Notes: generated by a model from the letters alone, not told the origin. Counted from the stretch's first letter, positions 29,361 to 39,157 are shown. The stretch: 64,000 nt of DNA from Sinobacterium norvegicum (GCF_923077115.1 NZ_CAKLPX010000001.1:1926717-1990716); one strand, 5' to 3'. Program-made: numbers and translations.

Positions 29361-30383
29361 ATGGCAAAGCGCAAACTAAACCGCCGACAAAAATGGCGTA
29401 TCGAAAAAGTGCAAGATGAACGCAATAAACGAGCCGATAGACGCGCCGAAGTTGCCGAAGAAAAAATCGACGAGGGTCAGTTAGGGCCCGAACAAACCGG
29501 GCTGATCACCGCCCATTTTGGCACCCAGGTTGAGATCGAAATCCTGGTCGGCGAGCAGCAAGGGGAGCGCCGTCGCGCTCATCTTCGCGCCAACCTTCCA
29601 GCCCTTGTTACCGGTGACAGAGTGACCTGGCGCCCCGGCAATCCGACGGGTGTCGTTGTCGCCTGTCACGACCGTCGCAGTGAACTATGCCGCCCGAACA
29701 ACCGCGGCGAACTGCGCCCTGTGGCCGCCAATGTTGATTACATCGTCATCGTCGTTGCCCCCTACCCAACACCCTATGCCAATTTAATTGACCGCTACTT
29801 GGTGGCCGCCGAACACTCGGGGATTACGCCGATATTAGCGCTCAACAAGATCGATTTAATCGATGACAACAATCGCCAACAGCTCGATGAGTTAGTCACG
29901 CTGTATCCTACCATCGGCTATCAACTGGTTTATACCAGCGCAAAATCTGAAGATGGCCTCGATGAACTGAAGGCCAAGCTTGCCGGCAGCACCTGTGTTT
30001 TTGTCGGCCAATCCGGCGTTGGTAAATCATCGCTGATTAACGCCTTGTTACCGGGAATGAATATACCTGTGGGGGGCCTGTCTGAAACAACTCAGAAAGG
30101 AAAGCACACCACCACCACGGCCAAGTTGTTTCACTTCCCCAGCGGCGGCGACTTAATTGACTCCCCTGGGATACGTGAGTTTGGCCTCTGGCATATGAGT
30201 GAAGATGATATCGCCGAAGGCTTTAGTGACATTCGGCCATTTATTGGCCGCTGCCGTTTTCGCGACTGCAAACATCAGAGTGAGCCTAATTGCGCTTTAT
30301 TGACTGCGTTAGAATCCGGTGAAATTACCCAGCGACGGATGGACAGCTTCCGCCACCTAGTGTCTTCACTAGACATGCTATAA
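29361..30383 (+). CDS. rsgA: Small ribosomal subunit biogenesis GTPase RsgA
   Basis: Circularly permuted GTPase that checks late 30S maturation. The 340-residue protein has a basic N-terminal tail and an OB-fold (about 45-115). The G4 motif NKID (162-165) precedes G1 GQSGVGKS (about 216-223), showing the permutation. The C-terminal zinc finger ligands are Cys298, Cys303, His305 and Cys311. It is followed 11 bases later by the sulfurtransferase gene, so co-transcription is likely. Confidence 0.96.
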   Translation: MAKRKLNRRQKWRIEKVQDERNKRADRRAEVAEEKIDEGQLGPEQTGLITAHFGTQVEIEILVGEQQGERRRAHLRANLPALVTGDRVTWRPGNPTGVVVACHDRRSELCRPNNRGELRPVAANVDYIVIVVAPYPTPYANLIDRYLVAAEHSGITPILALNKIDLIDDNNRQQLDELVTLYPTIGYQLVYTSAKSEDGLDELKAKLAGSTCVFVGQSGVGKSSLINALLPGMNIPVGGLSETTQKGKHTTTTAKLFHFPSGGDLIDSPGIREFGLWHMSEDDIAEGFSDIRPFIGRCRFRDCKHQSEPNCALLTALESGEITQRRMDSFRHLVSSLDML

Positions 30384-30394
30384 AGGACAACAAC

Positions 30395-31228
30395 ATGACC
30401 GTTACCTCATTGGGGCTATTGATTCAGCCCCGCGACCTCGAGCAGGCAATCAATAACCACGATGACCTATTGATCATCGATGTATCGAGTGATGACAACT
30501 ACCGCAAACACCATATTGCGGGGTCGCAGCATATCACCCCATCTTCACTGCTCTGTGGCATCAAACCCGCGGCGGGAAAAATACCGGACCGAGATGATCT
30601 GACTACGCTAATGCGGAGTATCGGCCTGAACAAACAGCAGCATATTGTTGTGCTCGATGACGAGGGCGGCGGCTGGGCGGGACGGTTGATTTGGACGCTC
30701 GATGTGCTCGGTTATCGCAATTACAGTTATCTCGATGGCGGCTTAGTCAGCTGGCTTAACGAGGGTCACCCTGTTACCACCGACCTGCCCGCCCCCATCA
30801 GTAGTGATTTTAGTATCGATGTCTATGACGAGTCTGTCATTGCTGAGGTCGACGATATTATTGGCGCCCTGAACGATAGCGACTTCCGCATTTGGGATGC
30901 ACGCTCAGCGGGCGAATACGACGGCAGCAAAGTATTGGCGGCCAAGGGCGGCCATATTCCCGGTGCCAAACACCTCGAGTGGACCGATTTAATGGATAAG
31001 AGTCGCAACCTCCGTCTGCTGCCCCTCGATCAAATCCAGCAAATGCTGGATCATAGAGACCTTGGCAGAGATAAAAACATTGTTACCCACTGTCAATCTC
31101 ACCACCGCTCAGGCCTGACCTATTTAGTTGCAAAGATTCTTGGCTATGACCGGATTCGCGGCTATCACGGTTCTTGGGGCGAGTGGGGCAACCACCCCGA
31201 CACCCCGGTAGAATCAACCCCTGTTTAA
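30395..31228 (+). CDS. rhdA: RhdA-type thiosulfate sulfurtransferase (tandem rhodanese)
   Basis: Transfers sulfane sulfur from thiosulfate to cyanide or thiols, in the cytoplasm. The 277-residue protein has two rhodanese domains (about 1-125 and 150-275). Only the second has the catalytic Cys233, within CQSHHRSG. That loop closely resembles the CQTHHR loop of Azotobacter vinelandii RhdA, which differs from the usual CRxGxR. The inactive first domain has DDEGGGWAGRL at the matching place. It lies between rsgA and psd, as in Pseudomonas. Confidence 0.9.
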   Translation: MTVTSLGLLIQPRDLEQAINNHDDLLIIDVSSDDNYRKHHIAGSQHITPSSLLCGIKPAAGKIPDRDDLTTLMRSIGLNKQQHIVVLDDEGGGWAGRLIWTLDVLGYRNYSYLDGGLVSWLNEGHPVTTDLPAPISSDFSIDVYDESVIAEVDDIIGALNDSDFRIWDARSAGEYDGSKVLAAKGGHIPGAKHLEWTDLMDKSRNLRLLPLDQIQQMLDHRDLGRDKNIVTHCQSHHRSGLTYLVAKILGYDRIRGYHGSWGEWGNHPDTPVESTPV

Positions 31229-31251
31229 ACATTCAATATCGAGCAGACTTT

Positions 31252-32103
31252 ATGAAAACAATGCTATTTATTTTTGCGCAGTACCTTTTGCCGCAACACT
31301 TACTGTCTCGTCTGGTCGGCAAAATCGCCGCCAGTGAGCAGCCATGGGTTAAAAACACTTTCATCAAACGCTTTATTAAGCAATATGATGTCAATATGGC
31401 CGAGGCGGAGACCGAGAGTTACTATGAGTTCAAAAACTTTAACGCCTTTTTTACTCGGGCGCTAAAGGCCGACGCTCGCATTATCGACGATAATGTAAAT
31501 GCCATTGCCTGTCCCGCCGATGGAGAGGTCAGCCAGCTTGGTGAAATCAGTCACGGCAACATCTTCCAGGCCAAAGGGCAGCATTACAGCGCTGAGAAAT
31601 TACTGGCCAGCCAAACATTGGCAGAGCAGTTTGATGGCGGCCAATTCGCCACCGTTTACCTGTCTCCCAAGGACTACCATCGCGTCCACATGCCGATCGA
31701 CGGCACGCTACGCTCGATGACCTATGTGCCCGGCCAATTATTCTCGGTAAACGGTACCACCGCCGAAAACGTGCCAGAACTATTTGCCCGCAATGAGCGC
31801 CTGGTTGCTATTTTCGACACCGAGGTTGGCCCCGTTGCCATGGTCTTGGTGGGCGCCATGATTGTTGCCGGTATTGAAACAGTCTGGGATGGCCAGGTTG
31901 CACCGCCACCGAAGACGCCAAAGACGGTCAATTATGCCAACGATGAAAAGATTGTGCTGAAAAAAGGTGAGGAGATGGGGCGCTTCATGCTCGGTTCGAC
32001 CGTCATCATGTTATTCCCAAAGGATACTGTCGATTTTCTACAGGATTTTGAAGCCGGCACCGGTACCCGTATGGGCGAACAGTTCGGCCTGTTGAAAAAA
32101 TAG
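31252..32103 (+). CDS. psd: Phosphatidylserine decarboxylase proenzyme
   Basis: Membrane-associated enzyme making phosphatidylethanolamine; it self-cleaves to form a pyruvoyl group. The protein is 283 residues from ATG at 31252. The self-cleavage motif LGST is at about 247-250, so Ser249 becomes the pyruvoyl. The SPKDYHRVHMPIDG segment contains the conserved catalytic His. An upstream in-frame extension into the sulfurtransferase gene is rejected because MKTMLFIFAQYLLPQHLLS is the expected amphipathic N-terminus. Confidence 0.96.
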   Translation: MKTMLFIFAQYLLPQHLLSRLVGKIAASEQPWVKNTFIKRFIKQYDVNMAEAETESYYEFKNFNAFFTRALKADARIIDDNVNAIACPADGEVSQLGEISHGNIFQAKGQHYSAEKLLASQTLAEQFDGGQFATVYLSPKDYHRVHMPIDGTLRSMTYVPGQLFSVNGTTAENVPELFARNERLVAIFDTEVGPVAMVLVGAMIVAGIETVWDGQVAPPPKTPKTVNYANDEKIVLKKGEEMGRFMLGSTVIMLFPKDTVDFLQDFEAGTGTRMGEQFGLLKK

Positions 32104-32109
32104 AGTCGT

Positions 32110-32133
32110 GCGCCGGGGGTGCTCACCCGGCGC
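32110..32133. repeat. GC-rich hairpin between psd and epmA
   Basis: GCGCCGGG and CCCGGCGC are separated by eight bases, just after the psd stop and before the convergent epmA stop. There is no T-run on either strand, so terminator activity is uncertain. Confidence 0.4.
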
Positions 32134-32140
32134 TCCCCGC

Positions 32141-33103
32141 TTATGCGCGACTAAAATCGAAGCTCATCACCGCACTGATATGCCGCTGCCGCTGTCTTAA
32201 CATAAGCAGGCGATCAAAGCCTATAGCCACACCCGCACAGCTCGGCATGCCAGCCTGCATTGCCGCTAACAACTTGTCATCCTCCGCCATTTGCTCATAA
32301 CCCAAATCTTTACGCTTGCGATTGTCTGCCGTTGCACGCCTCGATAACTCCGCCGCATCCAGCAATTCATAGTATCCGTTGGCTAATTCAACGCCGCCGA
32401 AATAACACTCGAAGCGACGCGCTATCGACTGTCCATCTGAATCAGTAGCCACTTGAGACAGCGCTGATTGAGTCGCCGGATAGTCATAGATAACAGTCAG
32501 CACCGCTGGATCCAACGCAGGCTCAATGACGTGGGTAATCAGCACATCGAGCCAGCCGTCACGGTCGAGCCCATTATCGGAGAAGGAAAAGTTAGCGTGG
32601 CGGCGAGCCACTGCTGCCAACTCGCTGACGGAGGCATTATGAGGGTCAACATTCAGCAGTTGCTCAAATATCTCGCGATAACTCAGCCGCTGATAGCCCT
32701 CCACCGGCAAGATCAATCGCAGCAGGGCCTCCACCTCATCAATGAGGTTCCATTCATCAAAACCTGGGCGATACCACTCCAGCATGGTGAATTCAGGGTT
32801 GTGACGAGCACTTGCCTCGCCGTGGCGAAAAGCCTTACAAATTTGATAAATAGGCCCCGAACCAGACGCCAGCAGACGCTTCATCGCATATTCCGGTGAG
32901 GTCTGTAAAAAACGCCGGCCAGCGCCGGTGTCATCCACCGCCATCGCCCGAATAAAAGGGTCTGTTACTGCCGACGAGGCCAATAGTGGCGTTTCGACCT
33001 CCAGCACTTGACGCTCAGCAAAGAACTCTCGCACCAACGTTAACAACGCAGCTCGCTGCTGTAAAAGCTCTAAACTACAACTGGGTTGCCACTGATTATC
33101 CAT
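32141..33103 (-). CDS. epmA: EF-P lysine beta-lysyltransferase EpmA (GenX/PoxA)
   Basis: Class II LysRS paralogue lacking the anticodon domain; it attaches beta-lysine to the conserved lysine of EF-P. The 320-residue protein has motif 2 (ICKAFRHGEASARHNPEFTM) and motif 3 (GVAIGFDRLLML). It also has VETPLLASSAVTDPFI near the N-terminus. It is encoded next to efp on the same strand (start 86 bases beyond the efp stop, with efp's terminator between) and close to epmB, so the full modification pathway is local. Confidence 0.95.
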   Translation of the reverse strand: MDNQWQPSCSLELLQQRAALLTLVREFFAERQVLEVETPLLASSAVTDPFIRAMAVDDTGAGRRFLQTSPEYAMKRLLASGSGPIYQICKAFRHGEASARHNPEFTMLEWYRPGFDEWNLIDEVEALLRLILPVEGYQRLSYREIFEQLLNVDPHNASVSELAAVARRHANFSFSDNGLDRDGWLDVLITHVIEPALDPAVLTVIYDYPATQSALSQVATDSDGQSIARRFECYFGGVELANGYYELLDAAELSRRATADNRKRKDLGYEQMAEDDKLLAAMQAGMPSCAGVAIGFDRLLMLRQRQRHISAVMSFDFSRA

Positions 33104-33136
33104 CGCGTTCCACTACTAAAAGGGGGTTTTTAACAG

Positions 33137-33166
33137 AGACAAAAACGCCTGCACTAAGCAGGCGTT
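33137..33166 (-). terminator. Terminator of efp
   Basis: The minus strand reads AACGCCTGC, loop TTAGT, GCAGGCGTTTTTG, about 23 bases after the efp stop. Confidence 0.8.
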
Positions 33167-33188
33167 GTTCAATACTCAAGGCCGTTTA

Positions 33189-33758
33189 TTACTGCTTGGC
33201 GCGGCCAACATATTCTCCGTTACGTGTATCTACACGGATGACCTCACCCTCGCACAAGAAAAGCGGCACCCGCACAACAGCGCCGGTGGCCAGTGTCGCA
33301 GGCTTCGAGCCGCCATTGGCGGTGTCGCCTTTGAGGCCGGGGTCAGTCTCGGTGATTTCCAGCTCAACAAAGTTTGGTGGCGTCACGGAGATAGGCGCAT
33401 CATTGAACAGCGTGACGGTAGACACGTCCTGTTCTTTCAACCATTTATGCGAATCACCGACAGCCTTGGCGTCGGCCTGGACCTGCTCAAAACTCTCCGG
33501 ATCCATAAATACCCAGAACTCACCGTCGTTGTACAAGTACTCTAGGTCGGTGTCCATGACATCAGCGGCTTCAACACTTTCACCTGATTTAAAGGTGCGT
33601 TCAAGTACGCGGCCAGTCACTAGGTTACGGATTTTAACCCGGTTAAACGCCTGCCCCTTACCTGGTTTGACGACTTCGTTATCAAGAATGGTGCACGGAT
33701 CGCCATCCTGCATAAATTTAAGGCCGTTTTTAAATTGACTGGTTGAGTAGTTAGCCAT
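33189..33758 (-). CDS. efp: Elongation factor P
   Basis: Ribosome factor that relieves stalling at polyproline stretches. The 189-residue protein starts [12 protein letters not shown] at 33758. The modification loop reads KPGKGQA with Lys34 at the tip, the lysine that EpmA beta-lysylates. Three OB-like domains are implied by length, and domain III ends in [13 protein letters not shown] 14-residue upstream extension is unlikely. Confidence 0.97.
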   Translation of the reverse strand: MANYSTSQFKNGLKFMQDGDPCTILDNEVVKPGKGQAFNRVKIRNLVTGRVLERTFKSGESVEAADVMDTDLEYLYNDGEFWVFMDPESFEQVQADAKAVGDSHKWLKEQDVSTVTLFNDAPISVTPPNFVELEITETDPGLKGDTANGGSKPATLATGAVVRVPLFLCEGEVIRVDTRNGEYVGRAKQ

Positions 33759-33948
33759 TGGTATCTCGCTGTCGATATGTGAGTCAAAGCCATCATTCAT
33801 AGGCGGCTTAATTGCTGCGAGCTATATTACACTAGCGCTGGCGATATTAGTATGGTGATTACCTTGCAGATTATTCCTGTAATTTGTATGTCGGACAATT
33901 TGCTTAAATGTTACAGTCCAGCCATTCGTATCGACCCCATTAGAGCTT

Positions 33949-34956
33949 ATGAACACACCTGACACTATTGCATTCAGCGAAACAAAATCTTGGCAACAGC
34001 AGCTCTCTGAAGCGATATCGAGCAGCGAGGAGCTGATCACCTATTTACAACTGCCCCGCAACCTTAAAGCCGACATTGATCAGGCCATCGGTAGCTTTGC
34101 CCTACGCGCACCCTATGCCTACCTACAGCGCATTAAAAAAGGCGATATCAACGACCCTCTGCTGAAACAAATTTTACCCATTAGTCGCGAATTGGTTGAA
34201 CAACCCGGTTTCACTGCAGACCCCCTCGAAGAACAGCAGGCCAACCCTGCCCCCGGTATTATTCACAAATACCCGGGGCGTGTGTTATTGATGCCTACCA
34301 GCGCCTGTGCCATTAATTGTCGCTATTGCTTTAGGCGGCACTTCCCTTACGAGGAAAACACACCGTCGAGACAACAATGGCAGCAATCATTAGATTATTT
34401 GCGACATGACAGCAGCATCCATGAGGTCATTCTCAGTGGCGGCGACCCCCTGGCCAGCAGCGACAAACAACTGGCCTGGCTAAGCCAACAGCTCAGTGAC
34501 ATCCCCCATATCAAAGAGTTGCGTATTCACAGTCGATTCCCCATTGTTATACCCGACCGTATCAACGATGAATTTCTCGCTTGGACAACTGCGACAAGGC
34601 TTAACGTGGTTGTGGTGGTGCACTGTAACCATCCACAGGAAATTGACGAAGATGTACTTAACTGTCTAAGAAGAATACAGAAAAATGGCTTGATTCTGCT
34701 GAATCAAGCGGTATTGTTGCGTGACGTAAACAATAAACTGAAGACTTTATCCGACCTGTCACAACGCTTAGTAGAGGCGGGTTGCATACCGTATTACCTT
34801 CATTTATTGGACAAAGTGCAGGGAGCGCAACACTTCGATATCGACGAGGCCGAAGCAATTGGCCTTCATCGTGCAATGGCTCAATCAATGCCGGGTTATA
34901 TGGTGCCACGCCTAGTCAAAGAACAGGCGGGGAAAAGCTCTAAAACGATCATTTAA
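33949..34956 (+). CDS. epmB: EF-P beta-lysylation protein EpmB (lysine 2,3-aminomutase-like)
   Basis: Radical-SAM, PLP-dependent aminomutase producing (R)-beta-lysine for EF-P. The 335-residue protein has the radical-SAM triad Cys120, Cys124 and Cys127 (SACAINCRYCFRRHFPY). It also has ILSGGDPLA and RIHSRFPIV, the KamA/EpmB signatures. It is divergent from efp across a 190-base intergenic region that must hold both promoters. It lacks the extra N- and C-terminal parts of catabolic lysine aminomutases, supporting EpmB. Confidence 0.95.
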   Translation: MNTPDTIAFSETKSWQQQLSEAISSSEELITYLQLPRNLKADIDQAIGSFALRAPYAYLQRIKKGDINDPLLKQILPISRELVEQPGFTADPLEEQQANPAPGIIHKYPGRVLLMPTSACAINCRYCFRRHFPYEENTPSRQQWQQSLDYLRHDSSIHEVILSGGDPLASSDKQLAWLSQQLSDIPHIKELRIHSRFPIVIPDRINDEFLAWTTATRLNVVVVVHCNHPQEIDEDVLNCLRRIQKNGLILLNQAVLLRDVNNKLKTLSDLSQRLVEAGCIPYYLHLLDKVQGAQHFDIDEAEAIGLHRAMAQSMPGYMVPRLVKEQAGKSSKTII

Positions 34957-35158
34957 CACCACTTTAACGCCTGAACCTGCACATTTATAGGATTGCGACT
35001 ATTCTATAATTACAAAATAAATTACCGGCCAATTTACAGGTGCTATTGCTAGCCACATAGCGACAGTAATATCACCGTCAGCCGATTAATAGTCAGCAGT
35101 AATCGGTGCTGGGAAAACACATATCTAAGGATAGATAATTTTTTGCTGGAGCAATCAG

Positions 35159-37009
35159 GTGTCAACAATAATTAAACAGTTCAAACTACCGACCCAAGAC
35201 TTAGACAAACTCAGTTTCTGTCGACCAAAAGTCGATGCTATCAGCGCTTGGATTGAACAGCTGCCAAAGGCCAACCTCGGCGAAACCAGTCGTCGACTAT
35301 ACACCGCTCTCGATGAACTTAATCGATTACCAATGGCACCCAGCCTTCGCATGGAACTAATGGAGCTCATCCGTCCCGAGGCGTATTATGCCAGCCAAGC
35401 ATTAAGTAAGCACTTCCTCAACCAGCCTGCAGTGCTGCCAAAGCAGGCTCGCCAAGTGGCAAAGCTTGCCCATGCACTTCAACAACGCCTGAGTACGGGT
35501 TACTTAATTATCGCGACCAGCGGCGAGAAAAAAAGCTTTTTATCCATCAACAAAAAAAAAGCTGCTCATCAACGAGGCTTGGCCATTCACCGCGCGCTCA
35601 GCGATCAAAGCATTTTATTATTGCGCTACGATCAGCTTTATGACGCCATCCCTGCAGGCTTTTGGCAGCAACAACATCTGACCTATAGCTTTGCCGTCGC
35701 AGAGGGGATTGAGGGATATCGCTACAGCGATCATCTCACCGGTGGCGACAGCGACTTCTCCATCACGCACAATTACCACAGAACATTGTTGCTCGGCTGC
35801 ATCAAGGCCAACCAGCTGAGACAGGAAGAGCTCGGCCACATATACAGTTTTTTACAGGCTTGGTCCTTGTTGTGTAATTTGGAGGCATGCCAAAACCCTA
35901 CTGAAGACCAACTGATTGTTGACTTAAACGGCGACGCCCCGCCGTATTTTCAAGCTGCCGCCAAAAATAACGACGAGACCAACACGCTGTTTTTTAATAC
36001 CGCAGAACTGATCGATGACCTGAGTGACAAGATTGGCAAGACCACCAGCAAAGGCCAACTCCCCTCCAATGCCTTACTCCAGCATTTAATCGTTGCCTGG
36101 GGTAGTTTTGCCCATCGGTCGAGCAACCGTATCAGCTCTACAGACAAGCTCTATGTCTGCGTAGGCCTCGCCACCACACACTTTCACATTGCCGGTCAAA
36201 AAAGTGTCGACGAGATCGTCTTAGCACACCGAAAATTAGAAGCACAAAAACACCAGAAAAAGCCCCCCGAAACCAATCGATTCCTTCAGGGAGAAGTAAG
36301 AGACCCAGGAACTAGCAGCGATGTCTGGGGGACGATTTATGAGGATGACAGCGAAGACTCGGCCCACGGCTATAACTTCAACAACATCAACAACGCTGTT
36401 GACCGGAAAAAGGAACTCGACCTTAATGAGACCGAGGTCAAGCCTAATTTAGCTGCTGAATTCCCCGAACACCACGTCTCGATGATCAATGTCAGCCCCG
36501 GGGGATACTGCATCGCATGGCCCGAGGAATTGCAGACCCATATTAAAACTGGCGAACTACTGGGGGTGAGGGAAAGTAAGCATACCAGCCTGAGCATCGC
36601 CATCGTACGCTGGGTCAAACGTGCCGAAAATAGCTGCACCGAAGTTGGCATAGAATTACTCAGCCCAGCCTGTAACGCCTATGTTGGCCGTATTTTCCCA
36701 AAAATAGGCCAACCGTCACCAGCCATGCGCATGCTAATGCTGCCTGATATCAAGCTAATCGGACAGCCCGCTACGATTATCACGCCCCAGGTAAACTTCG
36801 ATCACGACGCAAGGATTGAGCTTGTCAACGAGACTACCGGCCTAACAATCAAACTAAGCAGAAGAGTCGCTGCCACTGGGGCACTCAATCAGTTTGAATA
36901 CACCATCATCAAAAAAACAGGCCTAGAAGAAGACGATACACCGTATCTATGTGACGAGATTCACACTCAAAATAAAGACAGTTTCGACATACTGTGGAAG
37001 ACGCTGTAA
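35159..37009 (+). CDS. FimW-like protein with PilZ-like C-terminal region
   Basis: A 616-residue protein with a long helical N-terminal region (about 1-390) that I cannot assign. Its C-terminal region looks PilZ-like: INVSPGGYCIAWP (about 443-455), then RWVKR (484-488) and VGIELLSP (496-503), as in c-di-GMP-binding PilZ folds. By position, directly before a FimX-like gene in the rsgA-psd-serB block, it corresponds to PA4958, described as FimW, a c-di-GMP effector for type IV pilus use on surfaces. That link is from memory. The start is GTG at 35159 with GGAG seven bases upstream. No membrane segment is evident. Confidence 0.75.
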   Translation: MSTIIKQFKLPTQDLDKLSFCRPKVDAISAWIEQLPKANLGETSRRLYTALDELNRLPMAPSLRMELMELIRPEAYYASQALSKHFLNQPAVLPKQARQVAKLAHALQQRLSTGYLIIATSGEKKSFLSINKKKAAHQRGLAIHRALSDQSILLLRYDQLYDAIPAGFWQQQHLTYSFAVAEGIEGYRYSDHLTGGDSDFSITHNYHRTLLLGCIKANQLRQEELGHIYSFLQAWSLLCNLEACQNPTEDQLIVDLNGDAPPYFQAAAKNNDETNTLFFNTAELIDDLSDKIGKTTSKGQLPSNALLQHLIVAWGSFAHRSSNRISSTDKLYVCVGLATTHFHIAGQKSVDEIVLAHRKLEAQKHQKKPPETNRFLQGEVRDPGTSSDVWGTIYEDDSEDSAHGYNFNNINNAVDRKKELDLNETEVKPNLAAEFPEHHVSMINVSPGGYCIAWPEELQTHIKTGELLGVRESKHTSLSIAIVRWVKRAENSCTEVGIELLSPACNAYVGRIFPKIGQPSPAMRMLMLPDIKLIGQPATIITPQVNFDHDARIELVNETTGLTIKLSRRVAATGALNQFEYTIIKKTGLEEDDTPYLCDEIHTQNKDSFDILWKTL

Positions 37010-37142
37010 GCTGGGAGTTATATAAGCATGTTTTTTAAGTTCTTTTAGTAACATAACCCCCTGCCATCACCCTCCATCTGAGGTAGTTTCAAATCAGGGT
37101 TAAGCTGTTACAATCTGGCCATATAATTATAGATTTCTATGT

Positions 37143-39146
37143 ATGAAAGATAGCAATAATACCTTCCGCCTTCTCATGCTCTACCAGTCTCAAAACGATG
37201 CAGAAACTATTATTAGTTTGTTTCGAAACACTGGTCATGCAATTCGCGCGAAAAAACTCAATAACGAAGAAGAATTGACTGAGGCACTAAAAGAGCAGGA
37301 TTGGGACATCCTTATTGGCGATGGCAAGCACCCTGACCTAAGTATTGAACAGGCACTTTCGACCATACAGGCCAGCAGCCAAAACGCTCTATTACCCACG
37401 CTCTTAGTGCTAGACGAAAACAGTAGTGATGCTGAAATTAACGAGTCTTATCCCCTCGGCGTCAGTGATGTGGTTCGCGCCAACAATGACACTCAGCTTA
37501 TTCATAGTGCGCTACGCGATATCAAACACCGCCGAGCAGGTCTTGAGCACCAGCAGTTAGTCGAGCAGTTTAACGAGGTTCAAGACCGCTACGATCTTCT
37601 GCTTGAAGGGTCGCAAGACGCCATTGCCTATATAACAGATGGCATGCATATCCACGCCAATGATGCTTATTCATCGCTCTTTCACTATCAAGACAGCGAT
37701 GACTTCGATTGCCTGCCTGTCATCGACCTTATTGCAGGCAGCGATCAAGATACTTTTAAAACCTTCTTGAAGCGCTATGGAAGTGACAGCGATAAACAGC
37801 AACACCTCGACATTACCGCGGTCAAAGAGAATGGCGAAGAGTTCAGTCTCAACATGCAATTTTCTGATGCGGTCTATGAGGGTGAAAACTGCACGCAAAT
37901 CCTTATTCGTCAATCGGCAGGCAATGGTGATAATCAGTCGCAAAGCACCCCATCCAACGCCAGTATTTTAGCGCAGACCAGCAGCTTTATCGATCGATCG
38001 CAACAGGCGCACGGGGATTATGCGCTCGGATACATACGCCTCGACATCAGCAGCATCATCGCTAACGTTGGCTTTGATGCTGGCCAGGCAGTCTTTCAGC
38101 AGTTTCACGACTTTGTCGTCACCCAGGGCTTTACCGCCGAGGTTTATAACGGCTTCGACCTCATTGTTTTGGCCGAGAAGAATACTGCCGCCCTGCAGGA
38201 CCAACTGCAGCAGCTTGTCAGCAGCAGCAGCGAACAGGTTTTCGAGGTTGATGGCAAAACCATCAACCTAACGGTCAATTGTGGCATTGTTGCCATCGAT
38301 CACAAAGCCGATGGCAACGCTCAGATTCTCATCGACAACGCCTTCAGCGCCGCTTTTGAAGCTCACAACGAGGCTAATAGCAGCAAAGTTTTTGTTGCCG
38401 CTGCCGTCGTTGTCGATATCACAAGCCAAGGCTTAGACCTCGACACCTTTGTTGACAACCAAGGTATCAGTATCAACTACCAACCAGTCGTCAGCCTCCG
38501 TGGTGACAGCGGTGAATATTATGAGGCTCGCTATCAATGCAGCGAAGACTTTACCCAAACAGCAGAGCGTTTCTTTGCTAACGGCGAATCTAAGCTAGAT
38601 CGCTGGATTATTATGGAGAGTACCAAGACACTTTGCGCACAACGCGAAGCCAATAAAACAGATACCCGTCTCTTTATTAATCTGTCGCCAACAGTGCTTA
38701 AAGATAGTGAATTTTGCAGTTGGCTTGGCTTTATTTTAAAGGCAGCCAATATTTCACCTCAAACATTGGTTTTTCAGCTACCAGCCGCCGCAGCCAGTGC
38801 GGCCATTACCGCAACACAGGCTTTACATGACGGTTTAAAGAAGCACCAACTAAGGTTCTCGCTTTCACAGTTCAGCAAACACCAGGCGGTGCTCAAACAC
38901 CTTAACACCGATTTTGTCCGCCTCGACGACGTCACTGTAGAATCGCTGGGAGATGACGAAGAGTTACAAAAGCTCAAGGCTCTGATTAGAGATTTGGCCA
39001 ACACCGATATTGCGACAATCGTGCCCGAGGTTAATATAGCTTCAATGCTGACCACGCTGTGGCAAATTGGCGCGGGGTATATCCAAGGTGATTATCTTCA
39101 GAGTGCCGATAGTGAGATGAGTTACGAGTTCACAGACTTAGCCTAA
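37143..39146 (+). CDS. FimX-like protein: REC-like, PAS, degenerate GGDEF and EAL domains
   Basis: A 667-residue protein with the FimX layout: a receiver-like N-terminus (about 8-125), PAS (about 145-258), GGDEF (about 280-425) and EAL (about 435-660). The GGDEF signature is replaced by YNGFD (about 335-339), so it should not make c-di-GMP. The EAL motif is EAR (461-463), the usual acidic ITE is QLPA (545-548), and DDFGTGYSS is replaced by SQFSKHQAV, so phosphodiesterase activity is also unlikely. GAGYIQGDYL (643-652) remains. P. aeruginosa FimX is likewise an inactive c-di-GMP receptor controlling type IV pili. No clear ribosome site is visible. Confidence 0.82.
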   Translation: MKDSNNTFRLLMLYQSQNDAETIISLFRNTGHAIRAKKLNNEEELTEALKEQDWDILIGDGKHPDLSIEQALSTIQASSQNALLPTLLVLDENSSDAEINESYPLGVSDVVRANNDTQLIHSALRDIKHRRAGLEHQQLVEQFNEVQDRYDLLLEGSQDAIAYITDGMHIHANDAYSSLFHYQDSDDFDCLPVIDLIAGSDQDTFKTFLKRYGSDSDKQQHLDITAVKENGEEFSLNMQFSDAVYEGENCTQILIRQSAGNGDNQSQSTPSNASILAQTSSFIDRSQQAHGDYALGYIRLDISSIIANVGFDAGQAVFQQFHDFVVTQGFTAEVYNGFDLIVLAEKNTAALQDQLQQLVSSSSEQVFEVDGKTINLTVNCGIVAIDHKADGNAQILIDNAFSAAFEAHNEANSSKVFVAAAVVVDITSQGLDLDTFVDNQGISINYQPVVSLRGDSGEYYEARYQCSEDFTQTAERFFANGESKLDRWIIMESTKTLCAQREANKTDTRLFINLSPTVLKDSEFCSWLGFILKAANISPQTLVFQLPAAAASAAITATQALHDGLKKHQLRFSLSQFSKHQAVLKHLNTDFVRLDDVTVESLGDDEELQKLKALIRDLANTDIATIVPEVNIASMLTTLWQIGAGYIQGDYLQSADSEMSYEFTDLA

Positions 39147-39157
39147 CAACGCGGCAT

